The notes under the pieces: model-generated
Told to the model about the DNA's origin: nothing
The model's database searches: none
What the model saw: the letters and a program-made list of their open reading frames with translations, nothing else
DNA from: Agarophyton chilense
Lineage: Eukaryota; Rhodophyta; Florideophyceae; Gracilariales; Gracilariaceae
Reading direction: 5' to 3'
Assembly (NCBI GenBank): GCA_030374765.1
Contig: JARGXX010000109.1
Coordinates: 868,001-932,000, forward strand
DNA: 64,000 bases
Shown here: piece after piece, positions 10,214 through 19,941 of the stretch
How positions within the stretch are numbered: the stretch's first letter is position 1
How the letters are laid out: every line of letters starts with the position of its first letter
Program-made: the position numbers and the translations under genes

Positions 10214-10876
10214 ATGAATACGACTTGCATCTCTTTTCTACCACAACGTCCCTCGCCTCCCCAACCGACACCACAATCCCAAAAGAAAAGCGATTCCGCG
10301 CTTCTAAGTTTGCAGCCCAGACAGCCACCATCTCCGACAACTGCAAGTGCGTGCGATGAACAAGTGGAGAGCTGGCAGGAAATCAAGTGGGAAAACATAC
10401 TACAAGAACTTTACTCAGAGCACTCTCCGATAACAACTTTGCATCAGGATACAATTCCGTCCAATGTAGACAGTTTTCAAAACCTTGCACATGAGCGTTC
10501 TATGAAAACATCCTCAAGAAGCAACTTGTCCGCCCAACCAATTTCTGTAGACCATCTCACGGTTCAGTCTGGGGAAGGGTGGTCAAAGGAGCTAGATAGA
10601 CTTTTTGGTATGCCTTCGGATACAAGCGATCTCTTGAAATGTGCACGTCGAAGAAAACAAACTCATGTTGTTTCAATCAAGAGGCTTTTTCTAATCCTAA
10701 GTCCAGTCCTTCTCTTCCCATGTTGCGCATATCTCGTCTTGGAGGACTGCAAAATTGCCTCTTGTTCAACGCAGCGACAACCAAACAAAACATACAGTAC
10801 AAGCCAACCACCTAAGCCCTTTTTACGTAGTTTGCGAAGCGGTCTGGCTCAAATGTTGCGACGAATCTGGAATTGA
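10214..10876 (+). CDS. A1: C-terminal single-pass membrane protein, novel family A
   Basis: A 220-aa protein starting MNTTCISFLPQRPSPPQ, with a Pro/Ser/Gln-rich, probably disordered N-terminal half. It contains the motif W-x-x-I-K-W-E-N-I at residues 54-62 and D-S-F then H-E-R at about 86-94. A basic cluster (CARRRKQTH, about 143-151) precedes one predicted membrane span (about 155-176, LFLILSPVLLFPCCAYLV), followed by a short tail. There is no N-terminal signal peptide, so it is probably inserted by its C-terminal span, leaving the N-terminal region in the cytosol. Its paralogue A2 (15353-15901) shares the W-x-x-I-K-W-E-N-I motif, D-S-F...H-E-R and the P-V-L-L-x-P membrane span. No named family is recognised. 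It lies 0.7 kb upstream of the polytopic protein B1 on the same strand. Confidence 0.65.
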   Translation: MNTTCISFLPQRPSPPQPTPQSQKKSDSALLSLQPRQPPSPTTASACDEQVESWQEIKWENILQELYSEHSPITTLHQDTIPSNVDSFQNLAHERSMKTSSRSNLSAQPISVDHLTVQSGEGWSKELDRLFGMPSDTSDLLKCARRRKQTHVVSIKRLFLILSPVLLFPCCAYLVLEDCKIASCSTQRQPNKTYSTSQPPKPFLRSLRSGLAQMLRRIWN

Positions 10877-11605
10877 AACTCATCAAACGTTGCCATTGTT
10901 TTGTTGAAGTATGACGCGTATTTTGTGAATTTTCAAAAATCGGGGCATGGTGCAAATTGAAACGCTTAATTCTTCCTGGCTAGCTGCTGTGGCTACATTG
11001 ACTACTCGACAAAATGACCAAACAACCAACCAAAGTGGAGCTAAATATTTTCATTCATTGTTGGAACAAACAACACTGGGGAGCTCCAATTGCTATAATG
11101 GAGAAACGTTGAAGAATAATATCAATATAGTTCTAGTAAAAATGTTTCATTGTGCGCCGCCGAGCAGGCCTAGATAAAATGTATCGTTCACATCTAACCA
11201 AGGATGGTTCAATGATATTACGAAGGGTATATTGCTAACCCTCATGGTTACCTTTCTAACAGAGAGCTGGCCATGAATTTATGCCACGCTTCTCCAGATA
11301 CCGTTCGGAACGTGACGCTTCACTCTTCGTCCTCAGTAGCGTGATCCCCCTCCGCTGGTCACCACAAGGAGCATGAAGCTTTCATGAAAACCACTTTTCA
11401 GACATTTCGTCATGGGGCTCTCTGTTGTACCATCCCAGTTTCGCCAAAACCATTAGGCACTTGACCAACTTGATTCTGAATCACAAAGCGTACTGATTTC
11501 TTGGCCAAAATATCTAACGAACGCCTATCGCACCGGTTGGAGACCTCGGTCCTCAAACTCCAACTCTTTCCTTCTTGAAATAGTGGAACTCCAACGTATG
11601 TGGCT
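10877..11605. other. Intergenic stretch between A1 and B1
   Basis: No supported gene. Presumably contains the A1 terminator and B1 promoter; no TATA box is obvious. Confidence 0.4.
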
Positions 11606-12604
11606 ATGGTTCTTATAAATATTCGAGCCCCGATCGTCACTCTCATTGTCGCCGTCATCTGCCTTGTGGTGGAACTCTCCTTTCTCATTGCTTCTTTGTG
11701 GATATTCCAGTTTATAACATGTCGACGTTTGACTAATCAACAATCAATTACTGTGAGATCTCAGAAACGAGCCATATCCGGCCTGGCAGTTCTTGCAACG
11801 CTTATGTTTGTTGTTCTTGAGACCATCATATCCGTTTCCTCCCAAGCCGTTGTACAAACGATTGACTCTCTTCAAGAATGCATTCAAAACAAAGCTGTGG
11901 GAATTGAGACTTCGGATTTTGAAATCGAAGGTGAAATTATTCACTATGGATGTACCACAATCAACGGAAATAGTGTAACACATCATCCAGGAAACTACAG
12001 CCTCGATACAGGGAACTTGCAATGCGCAGCAGACGTTCTCTATTCTTACACTATTGGAGAGAGACAAAGCGTATCTTGGGCAGATGGCGATTCAAAATGT
12101 GATTTTGTAAGCTGTTTAGTGGTGGTCCTCAGAGGAGATATGTTGTATATCAGTGTATCGGTTGGAGCACATGAGACAGAGGCGCCTATTGAAGCCATAC
12201 CGACCAACGTGACGTTTCTCAACATCAACGGCGAGGACCTGAAAAGAATTCTCAACATAACCATGAACAGTTACGTCACTGGAATTCAAGAGGAAACAGA
12301 TATCAGAAGACGAGCATTGGCAGCGCCGGTGAAATCAAAATGCGAATTTACTCAAACAGGAACACAATCTACTTCTATTCCTCTATCCGTTATTGTGATC
12401 TCATCGACAGTGTGGATTCTTTCGATTCTTTTCTTCTTGGCATCTTTTGCGTTTAAAAACAAAGTTTTCTTCGACTCCGGTAACCCTACTCATTGGGCTT
12501 CTCTCACATGGCATGATATAGAAGCTTCTGAAGGAGATGAACCACGACTAATGATTTCTGATCCCAACGGAAGCCGCAGGATCCGGATCACAGGATACTT
12601 GTAA
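11606..12604 (+). CDS. B1: three-span membrane protein with a six-cysteine ectodomain, novel family B
   Basis: A 332-aa protein. The ATG at 11606 is preferred because B2 starts with the same MVLxxIRAPI pattern. Predicted membrane spans lie at about 11-38, 57-82 and 258-283. Between spans 2 and 3 is a loop of about 175 residues with N-glycosylation sequons (NYS, NVT, NIT) and six cysteines (92, 116, 140, 165, 170, 246) that align in B2, suggesting a disulfide-stabilised extracellular or lumenal domain. The cytosolic tail has a conserved F-F-D-x-x-x-P-x-H-W-A-x-x-x-x-H-D motif (288-303). I know of no characterised family with this layout. A receptor, adhesion or channel-like role is possible but is only a guess. 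B2, 1.5 kb downstream, is the paralogue. Confidence 0.75.
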   Translation: MVLINIRAPIVTLIVAVICLVVELSFLIASLWIFQFITCRRLTNQQSITVRSQKRAISGLAVLATLMFVVLETIISVSSQAVVQTIDSLQECIQNKAVGIETSDFEIEGEIIHYGCTTINGNSVTHHPGNYSLDTGNLQCAADVLYSYTIGERQSVSWADGDSKCDFVSCLVVVLRGDMLYISVSVGAHETEAPIEAIPTNVTFLNINGEDLKRILNITMNSYVTGIQEETDIRRRALAAPVKSKCEFTQTGTQSTSIPLSVIVISSTVWILSILFFLASFAFKNKVFFDSGNPTHWASLTWHDIEASEGDEPRLMISDPNGSRRIRITGYL

Positions 12605-12673
12605 TCATCAGAATTTGAGATTCATTCTTGTCTACTATGATGTCGCCAATAATGGATATGAGAAGGGAAAGGT

Positions 12674-13033
12674 GTGTTTCTGAAAAGGTGTATACTTTTT
12701 GAACATTTTCAAGAGAGTGAAGTTGATCAACTTGTTGAGGTTTTAAACTTGAACAATGAACTGTTACGACAGAGCTGGTTAAGCTACAATGATATGCTCG
12801 GGACATGTTCTATAAATCAACTTTCAAAAGTGCTTTCTGAATGTGAGAACCCATATTCACAACCAGATTTGATTTGTTTCCTGCTTTGGTTTGTCGTGGA
12901 TGAAATCAAAGTTCAGTTTTTCTCAGAGCTGGACATTTGGCTGAGGTATTCCTGCCCGCAATTTAAAGTAAGAAAGGGGCCTTCACGAGTTGCAAAAGTG
13001 ATTCGCACAAGATTGGTATGCTGGGCTGATTGA
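12674..13033 (+). CDS. Doubtful open frame between B1 and B2 (possible exon)
   Basis: The 119-codon frame reads protein-like, with an acidic amphipathic part (EVDQLVEVLNLNNELL), but it has no ATG near its start: it opens with GTG. An ATG-led short frame at 12657 could be spliced into it through a GTGTGT donor. No family is recognised. It may be an exon, a pseudogene or chance. Confidence 0.22.
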   Translation: MFLKRCILFEHFQESEVDQLVEVLNLNNELLRQSWLSYNDMLGTCSINQLSKVLSECENPYSQPDLICFLLWFVVDEIKVQFFSELDIWLRYSCPQFKVRKGPSRVAKVIRTRLVCWAD

Positions 13034-14095
13034 TAGAAGAATGTCAACAGGAGGAAGAGAAGAATTTGTGTTTTGAGTTGTGTCCGGGCATATAAAGATA
13101 TAAAGTTGAGAAGAGAAATAGGCAGTTCTCAAAACAAAGGCGATAGTGCCTCATTTGAATAAAAACAGAGTACTCTGGGCTGTTAACGGAAACGTGACAG
13201 CACACAAATTCGACTATGAATCATAAAAAGGCAGGTTAAGTCTAAAAAGACTGCCGCGAGCATTTGATAAATTCCAAAAGGCACCAACACATGTCCTGCA
13301 GCGCACAACGATGCGTACAGAGGGAAAGAACCTCGTCACGCCCTCGAGTCTTTTTCTGGTATGATTTAGGATACGAAGGATTATGGTGTTCAGGAGCAAC
13401 CAAACTCATTGCGAGACGGCGTCTTTCTGCTCATGTCATACTGAAGCGAGTGTGATAGGTCAACAGTGTGATTACAAATCAGGCCTTTTTGGCCTGGCCT
13501 CACTCGACGGCAAAATTGGTCTCGAACCGTAGACTCGCGGACCGAGTTTTGCTCTTTTCGTGTCCCGTTCTCCGGTATTCACTGTAGCGATAATTCTCAC
13601 TTATCGCACTGTAGGAGTGCTGATATTTCAGCGGTCCTTGGTTGTCACGCCTTCGGCTCGGGTCCGATTTGGTGCTGTCTCGTGCCCCGTTATCTGCACT
13701 CAGTTTTTGATATAACAACATCGACTGCTTTGTTGCGACACCGTTTCAGATTTGCTACGCTGTCACATGCAATGATTGCATGTGACACCATCGCCGTAAA
13801 AAGGATTCGATCTCAATATATTTGTATACAACATTCAATCCTCGTCACGAGCAACAGCGCAGATCTGCAGCTATCTCTCGTAGTAGTCACCGACAGCAAC
13901 GATGTGGATGTGGAACTGTAAGAGTTTGAAGTGCAGTGATGTAGAGGGTACGGCCGCTTCCAACCCTCACACGAGGGACATGGCACCTACCTGCCTCCTG
14001 TCTCCTACCTCCTACCACCTACCTCCTCGTCAGGTGCATTGCCTATCCTCACATGGGGGGTTGTGAAAGAATGAGGTGATTTGGCGTTATCCAGA
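13034..14095. other. Intergenic stretch with C/T-rich minisatellite
   Basis: No gene is supported. A minisatellite-like array of CCTACC and CCTCC units lies at about 13987-14034, just upstream of B2. Around 13500-13730 there is an unassigned GC-richer block on which a minus-strand frame is open by chance or as a relic. Confidence 0.4.
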
Positions 14096-15106
14096 ATGGT
14101 TCTGCTGCTCATACGTGCGCCAATCTTTGGTCTGATCGTGACGGTGATCTCAGTGATTGCGGAGCTTGCATTTCTGGCGGCTGCATTGCAGTTTCTCAAC
14201 TACGTGACATGCCGATCATTGAGGAACGAGGAACATGTTGTGAAGATCCGCTGGTATAGAATCAAAATGTACGCCATCACTGCGTTGGCCATGATCATGT
14301 TTGTGACTGTTGAGTGTGTGACGTCTGTATTCAGCGACGCCGCAGTGTATAGGATGAGAAACACAGAGAAATGCTTTCGGAACACAGCGCCGGTAACACA
14401 CACATCCGTAGGATCAAATCTTTTTGAAGGAAGACCGATTTTCTTTCGGTGCATCAAGGTGGATGGAAGAGTACTGACGCATATGGCAGGAAACTCCAGC
14501 ATGGAGTCTGCAGCAATATCGTGTGACAGAGACAGCGGATACTCGTACCGCATAGGCGAAGTAACGAAAATGGGCAGAACTGAGCAGATGGCGGTGCATT
14601 GCAATGAGAATGAGCTCTGTGCCGCAATCTTGCTCGAAAGAGATGTACTGTACGTGAGCAGTGGGTTCAAAGACAAAAAGCCCGCGAAAGAAGAGATAAG
14701 CATGATGCCCACAAACGTATCAAAGCTGGACAAGGGAAAGATTGACGCGCGTGTGCTGTCCAAGCGGCTGGTAAAAATCTACGAGTCGGCGGTGCACATG
14801 GAGGGCGAAATACGACGGCGACTGCTACTGGAAACAACGCGTTCCACATGCGAGTTCGAGCAAGAAGAGCGGCAGGCCACCAAGGTGCTCCTCAGCGTCG
14901 TGATAGTTGCCGCGGCCGTTTGGATCACTTCGTTGGCGCTCTACGCGATTTCACGTCTGCTCACGCCGCACATCTTCTTCGACGTGCGCGACCCCATGCA
15001 CTGGGCAAAGTACGCGTGCCACGACGCGCGCGTCTCCAGCCGCTCTCAACCAGTGCTGCAGCGATTGCACAACGACACACGTGGCCGCGTTCGCGTCATG
15101 GCCTGA
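14096..15106 (+). CDS. B2: three-span membrane protein with a six-cysteine ectodomain, paralogue of B1
   Basis: A 336-aa protein, start MVLLLIRAPIFGLIVTVIS at the ATG at 14096. It aligns with B1 end to end: two N-terminal spans (about 11-38 and 57-82), a loop with six cysteines (93, 119, 143, 169, 175, 252) and sequons (NSS, NVS), then a third span (about 263-288). The tail contains the shared F-F-D-x-x-x-P-M-H-W-A-x-x-x-x-H-D motif. Shared spots include I-x-Y-R/Y-T-I-G-E in the loop, P-T-N-V near 205, and I-R-R-R followed by C-E-F before the last span. Sequence identity is modest, so the duplication is old or the pair evolves fast. A2 follows 246 bp downstream on the same strand, close enough for shared regulation. 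Function is unknown. Confidence 0.75.
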   Translation: MVLLLIRAPIFGLIVTVISVIAELAFLAAALQFLNYVTCRSLRNEEHVVKIRWYRIKMYAITALAMIMFVTVECVTSVFSDAAVYRMRNTEKCFRNTAPVTHTSVGSNLFEGRPIFFRCIKVDGRVLTHMAGNSSMESAAISCDRDSGYSYRIGEVTKMGRTEQMAVHCNENELCAAILLERDVLYVSSGFKDKKPAKEEISMMPTNVSKLDKGKIDARVLSKRLVKIYESAVHMEGEIRRRLLLETTRSTCEFEQEERQATKVLLSVVIVAAAVWITSLALYAISRLLTPHIFFDVRDPMHWAKYACHDARVSSRSQPVLQRLHNDTRGRVRVMA

Positions 15107-15352
15107 TTTTTCGTTGCTCATATTTTTGCCAAAATACTTTCAAATACTTTTTTTCTTTTTTTATGATAAAAGGCTCACTCGCCTTTACCAAAACGACCAC
15201 CTTGTTTCTTCATCCTCACTTATTACTGTTTGCTTCCATTTCCCTCCCAATTCTTTACTTGTACAATCCGCTATTTAATGCCATCATCAACCGTTGCCCC
15301 ATCACTGCCACTTGCACCCACTTCAAACGCCTGTCACGCTGTCCTAACGTAA

Positions 15353-15901
15353 ATGAGTTTGAATACCGTACTTCAAGAACACATGTCTTCTTCATGGCTC
15401 GTTTTTCTTCACCAGGAAATGGAATCCCTCGAATCTCTTCCGCCATTGCAACCTCCAAAACACAACAATTTAGACCTCTCAGGTCTCAAAATCAACAACA
15501 TGACCTTGTCCTCTTCGTTTACCGTCACCGGCGAGCTGAGAAGCTGGCGGGCAATCAAGTGGGAAAATATTACAGAAAACTTCAACCTGGACCAGTCCAA
15601 ATCATCTCTGCTTCAAGCAAAGATACTACCCTCGCCCGAAAAACATCCAAATGATTCATTTTTGACATTTCAGCACGAACGGTTGAAACACGATAAACCA
15701 GACACAATACTACCTTCCGGAGTTCATGCCTTTTTCAAATCTATACACCGTTGCAAAAAAAAACACCGCAGAAGATTCATGAAGTTTCTTCTCATGTTTT
15801 GCCCAGTGCTTCTTTTACCTTCGTTCTTGTACTTCATCTTCAAGGGCCAACATGATTCTGAAAGCTCAAGAAACACACATCAACAGAAACAACCCGTTTG
15901 A
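15353..15901 (+). CDS. A2: C-terminal single-pass membrane protein, paralogue of A1
   Basis: A 182-aa protein. It keeps the W-x-x-I-K-W-E-N-I motif (65-73), D-S-F...H-E-R (101-110), a strongly basic stretch (HRCKKKHRRR, about 132-141) and a membrane span at about 142-163 (FLLMFCPVLLLPSFLYFIF) with a short polar tail. A1 has the same order of features. The N-terminal region is variable and Ser/Pro-rich. The ATG at 15353 is taken; one at residue 11 is possible. The nucleotide sequence around the motif is also visibly similar between A1 and A2, supporting a true duplication. The basic patch next to the span predicts a cytosolic N-terminus. Family unknown. Confidence 0.65.
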   Translation: MSLNTVLQEHMSSSWLVFLHQEMESLESLPPLQPPKHNNLDLSGLKINNMTLSSSFTVTGELRSWRAIKWENITENFNLDQSKSSLLQAKILPSPEKHPNDSFLTFQHERLKHDKPDTILPSGVHAFFKSIHRCKKKHRRRFMKFLLMFCPVLLLPSFLYFIFKGQHDSESSRNTHQQKQPV

Positions 15902-16580
15902 GTCGATCAGAATACTTAAACTTCCTGTAGTGGAAGTAATTCTCTCACTTGGTGTTTCTTAACATGAAACCAGACGTGCCAAATGTAGAATTTTTTCATT
16001 CACATACGCCTGGTCTGTGTCTTCATTGTGTTTTCTGAAGCCTATATTTAATATCGAATGCTTAAACAATTCACGTCTTTTTATGGGACGTCGTCCATGC
16101 TGAAACGTATTCTTGATTAATGTTTGAAGCCTTATACAATACAATATGGAAGGGTTCAAACCCTCTGATCACTGTTTCTAATTTTTTTATTTCAGAACAA
16201 AATTTTCGTGGTTCTTTCTACGAAGCCATCCTATCCCTCTAGATTTCCAAAGTCAAATGAAAGAAAAATGAAAAATAAATCTTTCGGAGGCCATCTTGAC
16301 GATTTCTTAGAGTTTATTTGTTTCCAAAAATCGTTGAGACAACTCTTGTAAGCCTTAAGAAGCACGAGAGCTAAGAGTTCAATACATGATTTTTTTTTAA
16401 AGACTTATCATGAGTGAGAGCACCTATTGATTGAGACGGTGGGTGATAGCTACAATAAAATCAGTTTTACTCAGTTTTACTACTCATGTTTTTCAAACGC
16501 ATTTTCTGTCATTGGAAGCAGAGTCGGCTATATCCCGCGACGATTTATTGATAAGATTTAGGCAAGTTCTGTAAATGATA
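15902..16580. other. AT-rich intergenic stretch
   Basis: No supported gene or repeat was seen. Confidence 0.4.
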
Positions 16581-16590
16581 TATCAAATTC

Positions 16591-17841
16591 ATGGCCCTCG
16601 CCCAAGAGAACAGTTTGTTGCGGTTCACAAGGATGCTCAGAACCCATCATCGAGAATCAATAAAGATCGATATATCTTTTGAAACATATCTCATTCAGCT
16701 TGAATGGAGTTCATTGTTTGGAAAGCGGAAACTAATATTATCGAAGAAATCAAGCGAAGCGAAAATCGAAAATATCGTTTCCCAAGAGACTTTTCTGATG
16801 CACTTTATGGCGCTGGTTTCAGTAAGACCGAACGGTCTTTTCCTTTTGCCTTCTGTTTCCCAGAAGACCTTCCAGTAGGATGGACTGTAGTAGATGGTGC
16901 AGCCATATACATTTTTTTGTTGGATGCCGATCGGAAGAAGAATACTTTATCACAAAAACTCTTCTTCACCCTGTGGCATTCTAAGACATGTTTCTTGGCT
17001 GCTGACCTTTCAATAAACTGTATCGAGCATAGTGCACAACAGTAAACACACGGCATTTTGTGATTTCGCTTCAGATTTCGATGATGTTCCAGTGGAAGAG
17101 GTGCCTTTTATATCCAGGAACTTTAGCCAAAGTCGACAGATTTCTCTTGCGAGGAGAATATACAACTTTTGTGCAGACCGTGGAATTGTACTCTTTTCCC
17201 AGTTAGAACTCAAAAGAACAAAAGTAGTATTTCTACTGTGTATGTCAAAAACTGTTGAATGAAGAGGTGTGGAGGCTGCTCCAACGCTTTTGCTTACAAG
17301 AAAAAAAAACCGCGGCTGGAGGCTGTGATAAATTTCGGTCTCAAATCAAGTCCACATGGTCACCTGTTCTTCTTGAAGAGCACAACTCTTGACAACTTAC
17401 AGCTACTAGTGCTGTTAAAAGTACGTTTGCTCCATATTACTTATGATTCAAATGTAGCTGGAAGATTTAATGATGATTCCAAATCAAAGTGAAAGCACAG
17501 GTGAGATGTTCATTGGTTATGATATACTACAGCATTTTTTGGGAATACAAGTACAACGCACTTCATATAGTGTAAATCTGATATATGACAGACATGATAT
17601 CCCGTGGTGTAGCCAAATTCAAATATGCAAATTACCGCGTCAGAATGTTCCAGCAAAAAGTTTATCTTTCATCATAGTTCCTTTTCTTCTGTCACGCAAA
17701 ACTGGGAGGATTTATTCTTATCTCAATATCTGGAACGGTTCACTTCTCAAGTTCGAGGAGCAGAACAAATGTATTGATTTTTACATTTCTCAAGAAGGCC
17801 TCTTTTCTTTCGAGGTGCGATGTCAGCTGTTCACAAACTAA
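16591..17841 (+). pseudogene. Decayed or intron-split gene, weakly arrestin-like
   Basis: Protein-like open stretches follow one another on the plus strand in changing frames: 16591-16740, 16704-17045, 17032-17262, 17259-17492 and 17470-17841. The second contains GAGFSKTERSFPFAFCFPEDLP followed by a Y-x-F-x-L-D-A-D-R-K segment. This resembles the arrestin-fold pattern of a G followed by F-P-F-x-F-x-x-P and then a Y-x-L-x-A strand. The last begins TGEMFIGYDILQHFLGIQVQR. Either short introns join these pieces or the gene is dead. The arrestin-like reading rests on one pattern and may be wrong. Confidence 0.25.
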
Positions 17842-18105
17842 TTAGGAATCCTGTTCTATTTATAATACGGAAACCCCTCATTCTCAATAAAGAACTCCGT
17901 GTGACTAGAGAATTGTGATGGCGGTTTCCATGTCTACAAGTGGTGGTCATAGATATTCCATAGTTCTACAATCTATTCTAGATTACCTATCGAATTCAAA
18001 AAGAAGTAAACAAAATGTGCCATACTACGTAATGTCATAACCGAAAACCAGCTTACGACCACTACAGTCTCCATGATCGTCATAGCATCGATTTCATCTT
18101 TTTCA

Positions 18106-18756
18106 TCAGTACCTGGGCCCAACACTTGGCTTAGGGTGAACAAAACTTTCAAGATAACGAATCTTCTGCTCGATGTCATGAATGTCGTGCTTGATTTCCC
18201 AAACATTTCGACTCTGCGGACACTTGATGGCTTTCGCTCTCCAGATTTGTCGCATCAAATTCCATTGACGGGTGCATTCGCAAGCTTTGTTAGCCATCCG
18301 TAACTTCCATTGTAAAGGCCACACACGCCACGACAGACATTTCTTATTCCACTTGCAAATATTTCTGCCCCGAGCAATTCTTCTCTTCAAATCATTCTTT
18401 TTGTTGCATTCAGCGCTGGAATCTCGGCGAACGGAAGGAGGACATTTCATGGACCGTTTCTTCCAGTAAAGTTTGCGAAGAATACTTTTCTTTTGCTGTT
18501 CGCATGAGCGAGCCTTTTCACTCTTCTCAAGCTCATCTTCATACTGGAGAAGTTTGTACCTGGCGCCTTGCAGTGCTTTTGTTTGCCAAGTGCGAACAGT
18601 TAAGTCCATTTTGGGGCCTTCGATGTCTGAGTTCGCAGACGACTCTTCTGCTTCGACTGGAAGTTGATTAGAACTGGAATCCGAAAACGAAATAGTGGAC
18701 ATGGAAGGGGTAATGGAGAGAAGGATAAGAACAAAACAGAATGTCGCAATCCTCAT
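18106..18756 (-). CDS. Secreted eight-cysteine, Trp/Lys-rich protein, family copy 1 (216 aa)
   Basis: Starts MRIATFCFVLILLSITPSMS, a clear signal peptide. After an acidic, Ser-rich linker comes W-Q-T at about 57 and then a charged helical segment (LLQYEDELEKSEKARSCEQQ). A basic core follows with eight cysteines shared by all three copies in the window: S-C-E-Q-Q, K-C-P-P, E-C-N-K, I-C-K-W-N-K-K-C, C-E-C and K-C-P-Q. Between them is the invariant V-W-P-L-Q-W-K-L block. A final helix (HDIEQKIRYLESFV) and a P-x-x-x-P-R tail close the protein. Single-exon. A TATA box lies about 115 bp upstream on the minus strand. No known family is recognised; the disulfide count and high Lys/Arg content suggest an extracellular structural or defence role (inference). 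Confidence 0.8.
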   Translation of the reverse strand: MRIATFCFVLILLSITPSMSTISFSDSSSNQLPVEAEESSANSDIEGPKMDLTVRTWQTKALQGARYKLLQYEDELEKSEKARSCEQQKKSILRKLYWKKRSMKCPPSVRRDSSAECNKKNDLKRRIARGRNICKWNKKCLSWRVWPLQWKLRMANKACECTRQWNLMRQIWRAKAIKCPQSRNVWEIKHDIHDIEQKIRYLESFVHPKPSVGPRY

Positions 18757-18867
18757 GATGAAATGAACGGCCGGACTGAAGGAAATCCGTTAAGTATATG
18801 ACAGAGACTGGCTTGATTCCAGATCGATGTGAGGGGAAACACGTACGAGGATGGTAGCGGACGCCGG

Positions 18868-18880
18868 CCTTTATATAGAG
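18868..18880 (-). promoter_or_regulatory. TATA box of the eight-cysteine gene copy 1
   Basis: Minus-strand CTCTATATAAAGG, about 115 bp upstream of the start codon at 18756. Comparable TATA boxes precede the genes at 53941 and 55710. Confidence 0.55.
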
Positions 18881-19254
18881 TTGCATGAATAGCGGAAGAT
18901 TGCACTTGCCAATGTAAAATGTAAATCGTGGACTGAAGGCAATGGGCAGCACTTGTGGGGTGCTATCAATGTGGCTGTATTTGGTTTGAAAGGCCAAATG
19001 AAGGCTGAGGGGTACGCACGAATTGGAGGTTGGGGGGTGTCAGTAACTACTTTGGGGGGATGACTGTGCGGACGATTGAATTGTGGCAATGACATTGAAT
19101 TGGCAGACTGGGCTGTGGGGATTTGAAGATGCATTTTTCGGGTGCGGCCTTGCGCGGATTCGCTGGGCTCAGGGGCATCTACAGCAGAAAGATTGCACGC
19201 ACATGCAGTGGGTGGAGCTTGCTTTCCCGGGCGCGTTGAACATGGTGACGTGTT

Positions 19255-19295
19255 CCCATTGCGTGTACACGAAGCACAATGCGTGTACACGACTT
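19255..19295. repeat. Short direct repeat GCGTGTACACGA
   Basis: Two copies of GCGTGTACACGA lie about 20 bp apart (near 19260 and 19281). Minor local duplication of unknown role. Confidence 0.5.
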
Positions 19296-19660
19296 ACACG
19301 CATACCTGTGACGACGAGCACACAATCTCAGTTTAGCTGATTGTTTCGTAGCACCGAGCGCTTGCGAGACTTGAGGGTTCGAGCTGCGTCAACGCTTCCG
19401 ACCGCAGGCGGGACAAGGCTGGTTACGAACATCAGTGCTGACCCTTATCCCTCACAACCCTTCGTAAGGTTAACTTCCAGTCAAGAGATACATGCCTCTC
19501 GCTTCGTCTCTCCGTTCTTCGCTCTGCGCGTCGGTACGGCGTAGCAAAGAATCACAAAAGCGACCCATTCTGGTGCAGTCATCGATGGCCTGCCCCCTCC
19601 GTGCGAACATGTATGACGCAAGGCGCTGATATTATGACTGCCCAATTTCAATGCGTGGCC

Positions 19661-19800
19661 TTATTGGTCAATCTCAACATCGTAATAGGTTATACGAAGC
19701 GGATTATAACTCGGACGAATCCCAATCTTTCTACAACGAAGACATTCATACAGTGCAGGAGCCCCATCCACAAGTTCGAGCCAAAAAGAGCTGCGAAAGT
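19661..19800 (-). CDS. Doubtful exon-like open frame upstream of the GH5-like gene
   Basis: The minus-strand frame ending at 19661 contains KCMVEDFRSSFWLELVDG and LYECLRCRKIGIRPSYN, which look protein-like with a C-x-x-C pair. A possible acceptor lies near 19806. No start or family is recognised. The rest of 18881-19941 shows nothing. Confidence 0.2.
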
Positions 19801-19941
19801 CCTCCACCATACACTTCGTGTACTGCCTGCGTAACCCACTCTTGTAGCAGTTATTCAGCGCTCTGAGCTCTCCGCCCGGACGGACCTTCACCTCGGACGC
19901 GCTTCGGAGCAAGCTCCGCACGCACAACTCACTTGCAATTC

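Noticed and set aside
13490-13730. Possible tRNA-like element with TCGAACC
   Set aside because: No cloverleaf arms could be paired around the motif.
14200-14763. 187-codon minus-strand frame
   Set aside because: Antisense to B2, which aligns with B1 along its whole length.
14848-15654. 268-codon plus-strand frame bridging B2 and A2
   Set aside because: Overlaps the C-terminus of B2 and the start of A2 in another frame; no domain and biased composition.
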